A stretch of DNA of 64,000 nt from CALFXN01 sp937957815 (GCA_036788195.1 DAIQNX010000013.1:11132-75131); one strand, 5' to 3'. Counted from the stretch's first letter, positions 52,071 through 61,984 are shown. Made by a program: numbers and translations. Notes: generated by a model from the sequence alone, not told the origin.

Positions 52071-52943
52071 ATGCTGGCTCAGCAACTGATCAACGGACTG
52101 TCCGTCGGCGGCATCTACGCGTTGCTCTCGACGGGATACGCGCTCATCTACAGCCTGCTCGGATTCTCGAACTGGGCGCACGGAGAGGTCGCCATGCTCG
52201 GGGCGTATATCGCCGTCATGTCGGTCATCGCGGCGAAATTGCCCTTCGTCGCCTCCCTGGCGCTCGCCCTGGCCGGAGCCGCGCTCATCAGCCTCGTCAA
52301 CGAGAAGTTCTTCTACCGCCATATCCGCAACAACAACTCGCCGACCATGTTCCTGATGATCGCGGCGATGGGCCTGTCGACGACGTACAAGAACCTCATC
52401 GTCGTTCTCGTCGGGCCGAAGTTCAAGTACTTCCCGCAGATACTGCCGTTCGAGTCGTTCGAGTTCTGTGGGATCAACGTCGGCGTCCTCGATATCTTCT
52501 CCATCGTCGTGTCGCTTGCGGCCATCGTTCTTCTGGACGTCCTGATCTATCACACGAAGTTCGGGCTCGGGATCCGCGGATGCGCGTCGGACTCCGTAAC
52601 GGCCGAACTCCTCGGCGTCAACGTCAACCGGTACATCCTGATCGTCTTCCTTCTCGCGGGCGGCCTGGCCGGATGCGCCGGCGTGCTGCTCGGAATGAAG
52701 TACACGGTCTACCCCTCACTGGGAAATGTGGCGCTCAAGGCCTTCATCGCGTCGGTCTTCGGCGGACTCGGGAGCATCCGGGGGGCCATCCTGGGCGCCT
52801 TCATGATAGGGATTCTGGAGACGCTCGTCTCCGCGTACGTCAGCTCCGGACTCAGGGACCTCTTCACGTTCGGACTGCTGATCGCCATTCTTCTCATTCG
52901 TCCGGAAGGGCTTCTCGGCAAGAGCGTCGAGCAGAAATCCTGA
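52071..52943 (+). CDS. livH: Branched-chain-amino-acid-type ABC permease LivH (system 2)
   Basis: Membrane permease of 290 residues with the LivH start LAQQLINGLSVGGIYALLSTGYALIYSLLGFSNWAHGEVAM. The coupling region GLGIRGCASDSVTAELLGVNVN and the GGLGSIRGAILGAFMIGILE block are normal. AGGAGAGG precedes the ATG. It is the first membrane gene of the intact Liv system 2. Confidence 0.94.
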   Translation: MLAQQLINGLSVGGIYALLSTGYALIYSLLGFSNWAHGEVAMLGAYIAVMSVIAAKLPFVASLALALAGAALISLVNEKFFYRHIRNNNSPTMFLMIAAMGLSTTYKNLIVVLVGPKFKYFPQILPFESFEFCGINVGVLDIFSIVVSLAAIVLLDVLIYHTKFGLGIRGCASDSVTAELLGVNVNRYILIVFLLAGGLAGCAGVLLGMKYTVYPSLGNVALKAFIASVFGGLGSIRGAILGAFMIGILETLVSAYVSSGLRDLFTFGLLIAILLIRPEGLLGKSVEQKS

Positions 52944-52962
52944 TTCGCGGAGGAGGTCACGC

Positions 52963-53832
52963 ATGTCGGACTACACACAAGGCGTCATCATCCTGGTCTG
53001 CGTCAACGCCGTCGCGGTGCTCGGCGTGTCGATCCTGACCGGGTTCACGCGGCTCTTCTCGTTCGGAAACGCCGGGTTCATGGCGATCGGCGCCTACGCG
53101 TCGGCGATCCTGACGAAGCAGTACGGCTGGCCGCTCGCGTGCAGCATGCCCGCCGCGATGTTTCTGGCCGGTATCGCGGCCTACTGCATCGGCAGGCTGA
53201 CGCTCCGGCTCAAGGGGGACTATTTCCTTATCACGACGCTCGGCTTCGGCGAATGCATCCGCGTCGCGCTCGACTACGCGTACAAATACACGGGAGGTCC
53301 GAGGGGGTATTCGAATATCCCGCACTACACGAACGTGTACCTCGCGATCGCGATTCTGATCGTCGCGACGATCGTCGCGCGGAATTTCATCCGGTCGAAG
53401 TACGGGTGGCATCTCATGGCCATCCGCGAACAGGAGGTCGCGGCCGAGGCCGTCGGCGTCGACACCGCGAAGTACAAGCTCCTGTCGTTCGTGATGAGCG
53501 CGCTCTACGCGGGCTGCGCGGGCGTGCTCTTCGCGCACTTCCTCCGGTTCATCAACCCGACCATGTTCAATCTGGACAAATCGGCGGAATGGGTCATCAC
53601 GGTCGTCATCGGCGGCTTGGGGAGTCTCTCCGGATCGCTCGTCGCGAGCGCGATCCTGACCCTTCTGCCCGAAATTTTCCGAAGCCTTGCGGAGTACCGG
53701 ATGCTGCTCTACGGAATCGCGGTCGTCTTCATCATTATGCTCCGGCCGAACGGGCTCATGGGGTATCGCGAGATCTCATCGTACTTTCCGCGCAGGCTCT
53801 GTCCCCAGGCGGCTCCGGAGACGCGCAAATGA
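52963..53832 (+). CDS. livM: Branched-chain-amino-acid-type ABC permease LivM (system 2)
   Basis: Membrane permease of 289 residues with about eight to ten helices. SILTGFTRLFSFGNAGFMAIGAYA, the coupling region SKYGWHLMAIREQEVAAEAVG and GGLGSLSGSLVASAILTLLPE are family features. It is shorter than the system 1 LivM at its C-terminus, which lacks the basic tail. GAGGAGG precedes the ATG; the stop overlaps livG by ATGA. Confidence 0.94.
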   Translation: MSDYTQGVIILVCVNAVAVLGVSILTGFTRLFSFGNAGFMAIGAYASAILTKQYGWPLACSMPAAMFLAGIAAYCIGRLTLRLKGDYFLITTLGFGECIRVALDYAYKYTGGPRGYSNIPHYTNVYLAIAILIVATIVARNFIRSKYGWHLMAIREQEVAAEAVGVDTAKYKLLSFVMSALYAGCAGVLFAHFLRFINPTMFNLDKSAEWVITVVIGGLGSLSGSLVASAILTLLPEIFRSLAEYRMLLYGIAVVFIIMLRPNGLMGYREISSYFPRRLCPQAAPETRK

Positions 53833-54596
53833 GCGCCGCGCTTTCGATTTCGAACTTGAACCAGTCGTTCGGGGGCGTCCGGGCCATCGACGACTTCCAT
53901 CTGAACGTCGAACAGGAGTCGATCCACGGGCTCATCGGCCCCAACGGCGCGGGGAAGACGACGGTCTTCAACGTCATCACGGGAATCTACCGGCCCCGGA
54001 GCGGATCGGTGCTCTTCGAGGGGCGCGAACTCATCGGCAGGAAACCCTTCGAGATCGCGAACATGGGGGTCGGCCGCACATTCCAGAACATCCGTCTCTT
54101 CCCGATGCTGAGTGTCCTCGAAAACGTCGTCATCGCCGGGCACCGGGACGCCGGGTACTCTTTCGTCGAGGCGCTCACGCACCTCGGACGGTACCGGCGC
54201 GTCGTCCGGGCGCAGTGCGACCACGCGCGCGGGCTTCTCGCGACGGTCGGCCTCGAACACAGGGAGAGGGAGCAGGCCGGAAGCCTGCCCTACGGCTTGC
54301 AGCGCCGCCTCGAGATCGCCCGCGCCCTCGCGCTCCGACCTCGGCTGCTGCTGCTCGACGAACCAGCCGCGGGAATGAACGAGGAGGAATCGCTCGGTCT
54401 CGTGAGCTTCATCCGCGAGATTCAGAAAAAGTTTTCGCTCACGATCCTCATGATCGAGCACCACATGGACGTCGTGACGAGCCTCTGCCACGACATCACG
54501 GTCCTCAACTTCGGCAGGATCCTCGCCCAGTCTTCGGACATCGCGGAGATCAAGAAGAATCCGGCCGTCGTCGAGGCGTATCTCGGAAAGGAGTGA
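53829..54596 (+). CDS. livG: ABC transporter ATPase LivG (system 2)
   Basis: ATPase of 255 residues with intact motifs: Walker A GPNGAGKTTVF, Q-loop RTFQNIRLFP, signature LPYGLQRRLEIARAL, Walker B LLLLDEPAAGMN with catalytic Glu and switch His in IEHHM. It is the intact counterpart to the degenerate LivG of system 1 and a useful control for it. Start overlaps the livM stop; livF begins 9 bases later. Confidence 0.95.
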   Translation: MSAALSISNLNQSFGGVRAIDDFHLNVEQESIHGLIGPNGAGKTTVFNVITGIYRPRSGSVLFEGRELIGRKPFEIANMGVGRTFQNIRLFPMLSVLENVVIAGHRDAGYSFVEALTHLGRYRRVVRAQCDHARGLLATVGLEHREREQAGSLPYGLQRRLEIARALALRPRLLLLDEPAAGMNEEESLGLVSFIREIQKKFSLTILMIEHHMDVVTSLCHDITVLNFGRILAQSSDIAEIKKNPAVVEAYLGKE

Positions 54597-54605
54597 CGCG
54601 GGACC

Positions 54606-55301
54606 GTGCTGTCGGTAACGGATGTCCACGTCTCCTACGGAGGCATCAGGGCCTTGCGCGGCGCCACGCTGCACGTGAAGCCCGGCGAGATCGTCGCGGT
54701 CCTCGGCGCGAACGGCGCCGGAAAGACGACGCTTCTCAAGGCGATTTCGGGCATGGTCCCATGCACGGGAGAGATCCTCTTCAAGGGCGCGAAGCGTCCT
54801 TCGTCGACGTATCGGCTCGCCGGATGCGGATTATGTCACGTTCCGGAGGGGCGACGGATTCTCGCGAACCTCACGGTGCTCGAAAACCTCCAGCTCGGCG
54901 CGTTCTCGCGGACGGACAAGAGGGGCGTCGCCGAAGACCTCGAACGGGTTCTCACGCTCTTCCCGCGTTTGCGGGAGCGGCTCGGGCAGTATGGCGGGCT
55001 CCTCAGCGGCGGCGAGCAGCAGATGCTCGCGATCAGCCGCGGACTCATGGGGCGTCCCGATCTGCTGATGCTCGACGAGCCGTCGCTCGGCCTCGCGCCG
55101 ATCATCGTCAAACAGATCTTCGACATCATCCGGGAGATCAGCTCCTTCGGAACGGCGATCCTTCTCGTCGAGCAGAACGCGTTCAAGGCGCTGTCGATCT
55201 GCGGGCGCGCGTATATTCTCTCGGTCGGCGAGATCGTGAAGACCGGCGCGCGGGAGGAACTTCTGGACAATCAGACCCTGATCCAGGGGTATCTGGGCTA
55301 G
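54606..55301 (+). CDS. livF: ABC transporter ATPase LivF (system 2)
   Basis: ATPase of 231 residues. Walker A GANGAGKTTLL, signature LSGGEQQMLAISRGL, Walker B LLMLDEPSLGL, and the LivF-type switch Gln in LVEQN are present. GTG start, 9 bases after livG. It pairs with LivG of the same operon; the catabolic genes begin 35 bases later in the same direction, so one transcript is likely. Confidence 0.94.
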   Translation: MLSVTDVHVSYGGIRALRGATLHVKPGEIVAVLGANGAGKTTLLKAISGMVPCTGEILFKGAKRPSSTYRLAGCGLCHVPEGRRILANLTVLENLQLGAFSRTDKRGVAEDLERVLTLFPRLRERLGQYGGLLSGGEQQMLAISRGLMGRPDLLMLDEPSLGLAPIIVKQIFDIIREISSFGTAILLVEQNAFKALSICGRAYILSVGEIVKTGAREELLDNQTLIQGYLG

Positions 55302-55336
55302 AAACGTCAATGGGTGAGAAAGGCGGTGGCGGGGAT

Positions 55337-56287
55337 ATGGAAAAAATGGCCGTCGGAATCTGGGCCTACGGAAAATGCGCCGAGCGGTACGTCTCGGACG
55401 GGTACAGGGAGGCGCTCCCCTTCGAAGAGCGTCTCCGGAAAGCCGCGGCGCTCGAAGGCGTCCGCGGAGTGGAACTGAGCGCCCCGCACGACATCAGCGC
55501 GGAAACGTGGGGCGACGTGAAGGACCTTCTGGACCGCAACGGGCTCGCGATCGCGTCGATCATCGCGGAAACCGTGTGCGACGCGAGCTGGCGGAACGGA
55601 TCCCTGAGTTCTTCCGACGGATCGGCGCGCGACCGGGCCGTCGCCGGCATCAAGGCGACGATGGACGTCGCGGCGCTTTCCGGCGCGGGCGTCGTCAATC
55701 TGTGGCTCGGGCAGGACGGGTTCGACTGCGTCTTCGAGGCGGACTACGCGGCCGCGTGGGAGAATCTCGTCCGGGGTCTGCGCGAGTGCGCGGCGTACCG
55801 CCCGGATGTCCGGCTCGCGCTCGAGTACAAGACGAGCGAGCCGCGCATGAAGAGCTACGTGAGCAACGCGGGGACGGCGCTCGCGCTCTGCCTGATGACG
55901 GGGTGCGAGAACGTGGGCGTCACGCTCGACATCGGGCATTCGTTCAACGCGGGAGAGAACCCGGCCGCCTCCGTCGCGCTGCTCGCCTCGCAACGGCGGC
56001 TCTTCCACGTCCACATCAACGACAACTACGGCGTCGCCGACGACGACATGCCCGCCGGAAGCGTCCACTGGCCCCAGTGGTTCGAGTTCGTCCACTGGCT
56101 CCGGAAGGTGAGGTACGACGGCTGGGTCTCCGTGGACATCTACCCCTACCGGGACGACCCGCAGGAGGCCTGCCGCGCGTCCGTGGAGTTCTTCGAACTG
56201 GCCGGCAGGGTCGCCGACCGGATGACCGTCGGGGACGCGCCGTCGAAATCGGCGACGCTCCGAAGGCTCTTCGACATTCTGAAATGA
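55337..56287 (+). CDS. Sugar phosphate isomerase/epimerase-like TIM barrel
   Basis: Cytosolic enzyme of 316 residues in the xylose-isomerase-like/AP endonuclease 2 fold. ALEYKTSEPR and GVTLDIGHSFNAGE hold likely metal ligands (Glu, Asp, His), and HVHINDNYG with later DIYPYRDDP complete the set. It probably interconverts an aldose/ketose pair or epimerises a sugar before phosphorylation by the kinase downstream. ATG 55337 is preferred; an in-frame ATG at 55310 has no ribosome site. First enzyme gene after Liv system 2. Confidence 0.82.
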   Translation: MEKMAVGIWAYGKCAERYVSDGYREALPFEERLRKAAALEGVRGVELSAPHDISAETWGDVKDLLDRNGLAIASIIAETVCDASWRNGSLSSSDGSARDRAVAGIKATMDVAALSGAGVVNLWLGQDGFDCVFEADYAAAWENLVRGLRECAAYRPDVRLALEYKTSEPRMKSYVSNAGTALALCLMTGCENVGVTLDIGHSFNAGENPAASVALLASQRRLFHVHINDNYGVADDDMPAGSVHWPQWFEFVHWLRKVRYDGWVSVDIYPYRDDPQEACRASVEFFELAGRVADRMTVGDAPSKSATLRRLFDILK

Positions 56288-56297
56288 GGCGGTTGCG

Positions 56298-57350
56298 ATG
56301 AAGGCAGCGTACTGGCACGGACACAAAGACATCAGGATCCGGGAGGTTCCCGAGCCCGAAACGACGCCGGGGACCGTGAAGATCCGCGTCGCGTGGGCCG
56401 GGATCTGCGGAACGGACCGGCACGAATATACGGGACCGAACTTCATTCCGACGACGAAGCCGCACCGGCTGACCGGAAGGACCGCGCCGCTCGTCATGGG
56501 ACACGAATATACGGGCGAGGTTGTCGAGGCGGCCCCGGATGTCCGGGGCTGGGAGCCGGGAACGAGGGTGACCGCCTCCGGGACGCTCTGCTGCCGGGAG
56601 TGCCCGGCGTGCGTCGGGAAGAAGCGGCCGAACGTCTGCGAAAAGCTCGGCTTCACGGGCGTCAGCACCGACGGCGCGTTCGCCGACTATGTCGTCGTCC
56701 CGGCCTATCAGCTCTACGAGGTTCCGGAGGGGCTCGACCTCCGGACGACCGTCCTCGCCGAGCCGCTCGCGTGCGGACAGCACGCCGTGAACCTTCTCGG
56801 CGGCGTCGCGGGCGAACGCGTCCTGATCAACGGATCGGGAATCATCGGACTCAGCGCCTTCCTCGCGTGCAGGGTCGGAGGCGCGCGCGACGTCACGGTC
56901 GCGGGCTGGGGGGCGGAAAAACGTTCCTATGTCGAGAGGCAGGGCGGACGCTATATCGATGTCTCGACCGACGAGGGCGCGAAGCGTCTCGCCGGACAGC
57001 GCGCCGACGTCGCGTTCGAGTGCGTTGGGCTCGAAGGCACGCTCCGCTCCGCGATCGACGCCCTCGTTCCCACGGGGAAGCTCATGGTCATGGGCGTGTT
57101 CGCCCAGGAGCCGCACTTCCCGATGAACTTCTTCCAGGAGGGAGAACGCACGCTCTACACGTCGCAGGCCTACAACGAGGAGATCGGCGAGGTCCTGAGT
57201 CAGATGGCCGAAGGGCGCTACGCGGACCTCGAATCGCTCATCACGGCCGAGATCGGGCTCGACGACCTCGTCGGCAAGGGTTTCGAGGAACTGGAACGGA
57301 ACGCGGCGAAACACGCCAAAGTCATCATCCGCCTGAGCGGAAAACGATAG
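56298..57350 (+). CDS. Zinc-dependent alcohol dehydrogenase
   Basis: MDR-family dehydrogenase of 350 residues. Catalytic zinc ligands Cys37 (GICGTD) and His69-Glu70 (MGHEYTG); a structural zinc lobe with four cysteines (CCRECPACVGKKRPNVC); and an NAD fold with INGSGIIGLSAF. The sequence around the active site is closest to sorbitol/butanediol/threonine-type dehydrogenases acting on vicinal diols. It starts 10 bases after the isomerase gene. It could oxidise a polyol before, or reduce an aldehyde after, the aldolase step. Confidence 0.92.
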   Translation: MKAAYWHGHKDIRIREVPEPETTPGTVKIRVAWAGICGTDRHEYTGPNFIPTTKPHRLTGRTAPLVMGHEYTGEVVEAAPDVRGWEPGTRVTASGTLCCRECPACVGKKRPNVCEKLGFTGVSTDGAFADYVVVPAYQLYEVPEGLDLRTTVLAEPLACGQHAVNLLGGVAGERVLINGSGIIGLSAFLACRVGGARDVTVAGWGAEKRSYVERQGGRYIDVSTDEGAKRLAGQRADVAFECVGLEGTLRSAIDALVPTGKLMVMGVFAQEPHFPMNFFQEGERTLYTSQAYNEEIGEVLSQMAEGRYADLESLITAEIGLDDLVGKGFEELERNAAKHAKVIIRLSGKR

Positions 57351-57371
57351 ATTCTGAGGAGGAGTCGAATC

Positions 57372-58568
57372 ATGCTTCCCGAAAACGCATCGTTCGCGAC
57401 ACAGGCCGTCCACGCGGGACAGGCCCCCGATCCGGAGACCGGGGCGCTCGTGGCCCCCGTCTTCATGACGAGCACCTATCTCTTCACGCCCGAGAAGATG
57501 GAACGCTATCTCGCGGGCGACAAGGCCGGGATCTTCACCTACGGGCGTTCGCGCAACCCGACCCAGAACGACCTTCAGAAAAAGGTGGCGACGCTCGAAG
57601 GCGCGCCCGCGGCGCTCGCCGTCGCGTCGGGAATGGCCGCCGTCTCGCTCGCGATCCTGAACTGCGTCCGTCACGGCGATCACATCATCTCGTGCCACAC
57701 GGTCTACGGCGGGACGCACGCGCTGCTGACCAAGGTCTTCACCGAATTCGGCATCAGACACACGTTCGTGAAAAAGATGACCGTCGCGGAACTCGACCGC
57801 GCCGTAACGCCCGAGACGAAGGCGGTCTACTTCGAGACCGTCTACAACCCCACGCTCGAAATCCCCGACTTCGAACCGATCGTGAAGTGGGCGAAGGCGC
57901 GCGGCATCACGACGATCATCGACAACACCTTCGCGTCGCCCTACATCTTCCGGCCGCTCTCGGTCGGCGTCGACGTCGTCATTCACAGCTCCACGAAATA
58001 CATCAACGGGCACGGCGACCTCATCGGAGGCATGATCGTCGGGCAGGCCGACTTCGTCGACAAGATCCGAAGCGGCATCTACCAGGAACTCGGACCGGTC
58101 CCCGCGCCGATGAACTGCTACTTCACGTTGCGCGGGCTCAAGACGCTGCATCTGCGAATGCGCGAGCACTGCGCCAACGCGACGGCGTTCGCGCAGCACT
58201 TCCGGAACCACCCGCTCGTCGAACGGGTCGTCTTCCCCGGCCTGCCGGAGGACCCGAGCCACGCGAACGCGGTGAAATACTTCCGGCCCGGCTGCTTCGG
58301 GGGCATGGTCTCGCTCGTCGTGAAGGGCGGCGTCAGGGAGGCGCAGACGGTCATCAACAACCTGAGGATGGCGCACTACTGCGTGAGCCTCGGCGACCTC
58401 GACACGCTCGTCCAGCAGCCCGCGACGATGACGCACGGCAAGATCGATCCCGACGAGCGCCGGAGCATGGGCATCCCGGACAGCATGATCCGCGTCTCGC
58501 TCGGCGTCGAGGACATCGACGACATCATCGCCGACTTCGAGCACGGCCTCGCCGCGCTGAAGGCGTAG
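57372..58568 (+). CDS. PLP-dependent gamma-lyase-type enzyme (Cys/Met metabolism family)
   Basis: PLP enzyme of 398 residues of the cystathionine gamma-synthase/methionine gamma-lyase family. ATQAVHAGQAPDPETGALVAPVF opens the sequence; the PLP Lys lies in HSSTKYINGHGD; FTYGRSRNPTQ carries the Tyr-Arg pair that binds phosphate. FFTLRGLKTL-like sequence lies in the C-terminal half. It probably eliminates or replaces a gamma-substituent of an amino acid such as methionine, homocysteine or cystathionine. Its place inside a sugar operon suggests that the imported compound carries an amino-acid or thioether part. Confidence 0.93.
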   Translation: MLPENASFATQAVHAGQAPDPETGALVAPVFMTSTYLFTPEKMERYLAGDKAGIFTYGRSRNPTQNDLQKKVATLEGAPAALAVASGMAAVSLAILNCVRHGDHIISCHTVYGGTHALLTKVFTEFGIRHTFVKKMTVAELDRAVTPETKAVYFETVYNPTLEIPDFEPIVKWAKARGITTIIDNTFASPYIFRPLSVGVDVVIHSSTKYINGHGDLIGGMIVGQADFVDKIRSGIYQELGPVPAPMNCYFTLRGLKTLHLRMREHCANATAFAQHFRNHPLVERVVFPGLPEDPSHANAVKYFRPGCFGGMVSLVVKGGVREAQTVINNLRMAHYCVSLGDLDTLVQQPATMTHGKIDPDERRSMGIPDSMIRVSLGVEDIDDIIADFEHGLAALKA

Positions 58569-58588
58569 CCGACGGGGCGGCCCGCACG

Positions 58589-60082
58589 ATGGAGAAGCGC
58601 TACCTCTGCGCGGACGCGGGAACAACGCACCTGAAACTGGCGCTCCGGGACGAGTCCGGACGCACGCTCGGCCGCTATGCGACGCGACTCGAAAGCCGCG
58701 TCGCGGAGGACGGATGCAGCGAGATGGACATGGACGCGCTCTGGGAGGCGTTTCGCGGCGGCGTCGACGCGCTCGGGCGCGAGAGCGCGGAGAACCTCGC
58801 GGCCCTCGGGAATCTTTCGGGCATCGGAATCTGCGCGCAGGGCGACGGCCTCTGGGCGATCGGTGCGGACGGCCGTCCGGTCGGTCCCGCGATCCTCTGG
58901 AACGATACGCGCGCTTCCGACCTCATGCCCGAAGTCGAACGGCTTCTCGCGCCGCGCTATGCGGAGTCGCGCACGGCGGCGCAATTCTCGGGCGCGAACG
59001 CGGTGTTGCTGCGTTTTCTCAAAATGAACGATCCGGAGCGGTATCGGCGCATCGCTTCCGTTCTGCACTGCAAGGACTGGCTCAACTACAGACTGACGGG
59101 GCGGATCGGGACGGAGCGCACCGATGCCGGGACGAGCGTCTTCAGCCGAACAGCGGAAACATACGACGAAACGCTGCTGCGGCTGCTCGGCATCCCGGAG
59201 GCGGCGGCATGGCTTCCTCCGGTCCTCGCCTCGGACGCCGTTATCGGCCGGACGATCGAAGGGGCGCTGCCGCACGTGAGCGCCGGTGTTCCGGTGATCG
59301 CCGGCGGCCTGGACCTCGCCGCCGCCGCATTCGGACTGGGCGTTCGGGCGGCGGGGCAGACGCTCTGCATCCTGGGAACGACATTCTGCGTGCTGCAGGT
59401 GGTCGATGACGCGACCGTCGCCGAATGGCCGAAAATCGGCAGCGTCCTGTACAGCCTGGTTCCGGGGCGCAGCATCCGGCTGCTCGCGTCGCTCAACGGC
59501 AGCGCCGTCCTCGAATGGGGACGCCGGATCATGGGCGGGCCGGGCATCGAAGACGCGGAGCGCGAGGCGTCCGCCGCCCCGGCGGGGTGCGGCGGCGCGG
59601 CGTTCGTCCCCTTCCTCTACGGCGAACGGGCGCCCTTCAGGGATCCGGGCGCGTGCGGAGCCTTCGTCGGCCTTCGTGCGCACCACGACAGGGGGTGCAT
59701 GCTTCGCGCGATGTACGAGGGGTTGGCCGCGGCGATGCGACTGTGCGCCGAATCGCTGCCCACATACCCCCGACGCGTCGTCGTCACCGGCGGCGCGTCG
59801 AACAGCGACCTGCTCTGCCGGATTCTCGCCGATACGCTTGAAGCCACCGTCGAGCGGGTTCGCGTGAGCGAACCGGGAATCGAGGGGATCTTCTCGCTGC
59901 TTGCCGGGCGGCGCACGGAGCGCGAAAGCGATGCGGAGCGCTTCCGCTTCGCTCCCGGAAACGCGGGCGTCCCCCGCGACGCGATCGACCGTCTCCGCGC
60001 GCATTCCCGGAGAAGCGACGCGTCCGGACGGGGCGGCGACACTCGCACGGTTCATATACCAGAGAGAACAGAGGGCTATTGA
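58589..60082 (+). CDS. FGGY-family carbohydrate kinase
   Basis: Sugar kinase of 497 residues, usual FGGY length. The N-terminal DAGTTHLKLALRD phosphate loop, QGDGLWAIGADGRPVGPAILWNDTRA with the catalytic region, and the C-terminal VVTGGASNSDLLCRILAD ATP site are present. It phosphorylates a ketose or polyol, most likely the isomerase product, giving the aldolase its substrate. Its stop overlaps the next start by one base. Confidence 0.92.
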   Translation: MEKRYLCADAGTTHLKLALRDESGRTLGRYATRLESRVAEDGCSEMDMDALWEAFRGGVDALGRESAENLAALGNLSGIGICAQGDGLWAIGADGRPVGPAILWNDTRASDLMPEVERLLAPRYAESRTAAQFSGANAVLLRFLKMNDPERYRRIASVLHCKDWLNYRLTGRIGTERTDAGTSVFSRTAETYDETLLRLLGIPEAAAWLPPVLASDAVIGRTIEGALPHVSAGVPVIAGGLDLAAAAFGLGVRAAGQTLCILGTTFCVLQVVDDATVAEWPKIGSVLYSLVPGRSIRLLASLNGSAVLEWGRRIMGGPGIEDAEREASAAPAGCGGAAFVPFLYGERAPFRDPGACGAFVGLRAHHDRGCMLRAMYEGLAAAMRLCAESLPTYPRRVVVTGGASNSDLLCRILADTLEATVERVRVSEPGIEGIFSLLAGRRTERESDAERFRFAPGNAGVPRDAIDRLRAHSRRSDASGRGGDTRTVHIPERTEGY

Positions 60083-61149
60083 TGGCTGACGAAAGAGAAA
60101 CGAATACGCGATACAGGATAGCGGTCACTGCGGATATCACGCCCCCGTACTTCCGGAAGCTCAGCGAACTCGGCGACGTCGAAACGTGCGGCTGGGTCAA
60201 AACGGGAGTCCTGATGAGCGAAGAGGAACAGATCGAGCGCATGAAGGGACGCCAGATATATCTTGTGGGGTACGAGCGCGTGAGCGAACGGGTCGTGGCC
60301 AGGCTGCCCGAACTGCGGCTGGTCGCCTGCGCCCGCGCCAATCCGGTCAACGTGGAGAGCGGCGCGCTTTCGCGGCGCGGCATCCCGCTCGTCTACACGC
60401 CGGGGCGCAACGCGGTCGCGGCCGCGGAGTTCACGATCGGGATGATGCTCTCGGAGGCGCGGCACATCGCGCGGGCGCACCACGCGCTGAAAACGGGCCG
60501 GTACCTCGGCGCACCGTCGGCGGACGTCCTCGAGACGCCGGAGCGCGACGACGTGGTCTGGAATCTGAGCGGAGACTCGCCCTACAAGCTGTTCCACGGC
60601 TTCGAACTCAGCGACAAGACGCTCTCCCTGCTCGGATTCGGGCACATCGGCAGGATGGTCGCGCACTACGCGCTGGCGTTCGACATGCGGATCCTGTCCT
60701 ACGATCCGTACGTCGATCCGGGAGAGGCCGCGGCGCTCGGGGTGACGCTCGTCGACCTGCCGACGCTCTACCGCGAGGCGGACTTTCTGAGCGTCCACTG
60801 CAAGGTGAGCCCGGAGACGGAGGCCATGGTCGACGCCCGCGCCTTCGCGCTCATGAAGACGACGGCGATCATCGTCAACGCGGGACGCGCGTCCATCGTC
60901 GACCAGGCCGCGCTTCTCGACGCGCTGCGCAACAAACGAATCGCGGGGGCCGCCCTCGACGTATTCTGGGAAGAACCGCTGCCCTCGAACCACCCGCTGC
61001 TGGCGCTCGACAACGTCACGATCACGCCGCATCTCGCGGGCGCGTCGTACGACGTCCCCGGCAGGCAGTCGAGGATGATCGTCGAAGATATCGAGCGATG
61101 GATCCGCGGGGAACGGCCGCGGAACGTCTGGAACCGGGACGCGCTATGA
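60082..61149 (+). CDS. D-isomer-specific 2-hydroxyacid dehydrogenase
   Basis: NAD-dependent dehydrogenase of 355 residues. The Rossmann motif is LLGFGHIGRMVA; catalytic Arg lies in NAGRASIVD, Glu in LDVFWEEP and His in TPHLAGAS, all in order. It reduces a 2-keto acid or oxidises a D-2-hydroxy acid, like phosphoglycerate or glyoxylate-type members. In this operon it may process the acid fragment released by the aldolase or by the PLP enzyme. ATG 60082 is chosen; a TTG three bases earlier lies inside the kinase stop. Confidence 0.92.
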   Translation: MADERETNTRYRIAVTADITPPYFRKLSELGDVETCGWVKTGVLMSEEEQIERMKGRQIYLVGYERVSERVVARLPELRLVACARANPVNVESGALSRRGIPLVYTPGRNAVAAAEFTIGMMLSEARHIARAHHALKTGRYLGAPSADVLETPERDDVVWNLSGDSPYKLFHGFELSDKTLSLLGFGHIGRMVAHYALAFDMRILSYDPYVDPGEAAALGVTLVDLPTLYREADFLSVHCKVSPETEAMVDARAFALMKTTAIIVNAGRASIVDQAALLDALRNKRIAGAALDVFWEEPLPSNHPLLALDNVTITPHLAGASYDVPGRQSRMIVEDIERWIRGERPRNVWNRDAL

Positions 61150-61163
61150 ACGGAGGGAATGAT

Positions 61164-61808
61164 ATGTTGCTTCGGGAAGAACGCGAACAGGTCGTCGAAT
61201 ACTGCCGGATGCTGACGACCCACAAACTGACCAGGGGGACCGGCGGAAACATCAGCGCCTTCGACAGGAAGAAGGGCCTCATGGCCATCAGTCCGAGCGG
61301 AATGGATTACTTCAGGACCGAACCGGAGGACGTCGTCGTCCTCGACCTCGAAGGCCGCGTCGTCGAAGGGCGCCGGATTCCGTCGAGCGAAGCCGAAATG
61401 CACCGGCTGCTCTACGTCGACCGGAGCGACGTCAACGCCGTCGTTCACACGCACTCGACCTACGCGACGACGCTCGCGTGCATGCGATGGAACCTCCCGG
61501 CCGTCCACTACCTCGTCGGCTTCGCGGGACACGACGTGCGCTGCACCCCCTACGCGACGTTCGGCACGCCGGAACTCGCACAGCTCGCGCGCGAAGGGAT
61601 GAAGGGGCGCTTCGCCGTACTCCTCGGCAACCACGGCCTGCTCGCCGCGGGGCCGAACATGCACTACGCGTTCAACGTCGCCGAGGAGATCGAATTCGTG
61701 TGCGAGCTCTACTGGCGATCGAAAGCGGTCGGAGATCCGGTTCTTATTGACGCGGGCGACATGGAGACGGTTCTCGAAAAGTTCAAAACGTACGGACAGC
61801 GGGACTGA
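61164..61808 (+). CDS. L-fuculose-1-phosphate aldolase-type class II aldolase
   Basis: Zinc aldolase of 214 residues, the FucA/AraD family length. Features: GTGGNIS (phosphate loop), SPSGMDY, EAEMHRLLY with the catalytic Glu, HTHSTYATTLA and NHGLLAAG with zinc-binding histidines. It cleaves a 1-phosphorylated ketose into dihydroxyacetone phosphate and an aldehyde. GGAGGG precedes ATG 61164; an upstream ATG at 61146 overlaps the previous gene. Last gene of the close-packed operon. Confidence 0.93.
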   Translation: MLLREEREQVVEYCRMLTTHKLTRGTGGNISAFDRKKGLMAISPSGMDYFRTEPEDVVVLDLEGRVVEGRRIPSSEAEMHRLLYVDRSDVNAVVHTHSTYATTLACMRWNLPAVHYLVGFAGHDVRCTPYATFGTPELAQLAREGMKGRFAVLLGNHGLLAAGPNMHYAFNVAEEIEFVCELYWRSKAVGDPVLIDAGDMETVLEKFKTYGQRD

Positions 61809-61984
61809 GTCGTTCCCGGAGGATCGATCGTTTGTCCGGAAAAACGTGCGTCCTGCCGCCCTGGTTTCGGGGCGACGGGACGCTTTTTTCACCCCCACGA
61901 GCGGAACGCCCGGCGAATGGCTCGAAATTTCCGCGGCATCCTGCCATAATGGCGGGTATTCCCGCATACGGAGGTGCGACAGAA

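Noticed and set aside
53139..60082. Long open frames continuing upstream of livG, the isomerase and the FGGY kinase
   Set aside because: Only the 3' parts match protein families; the upstream parts overlap other genes in a different phase and lack start signals. Starts were placed at the ATG where homology and ribosome sites begin.
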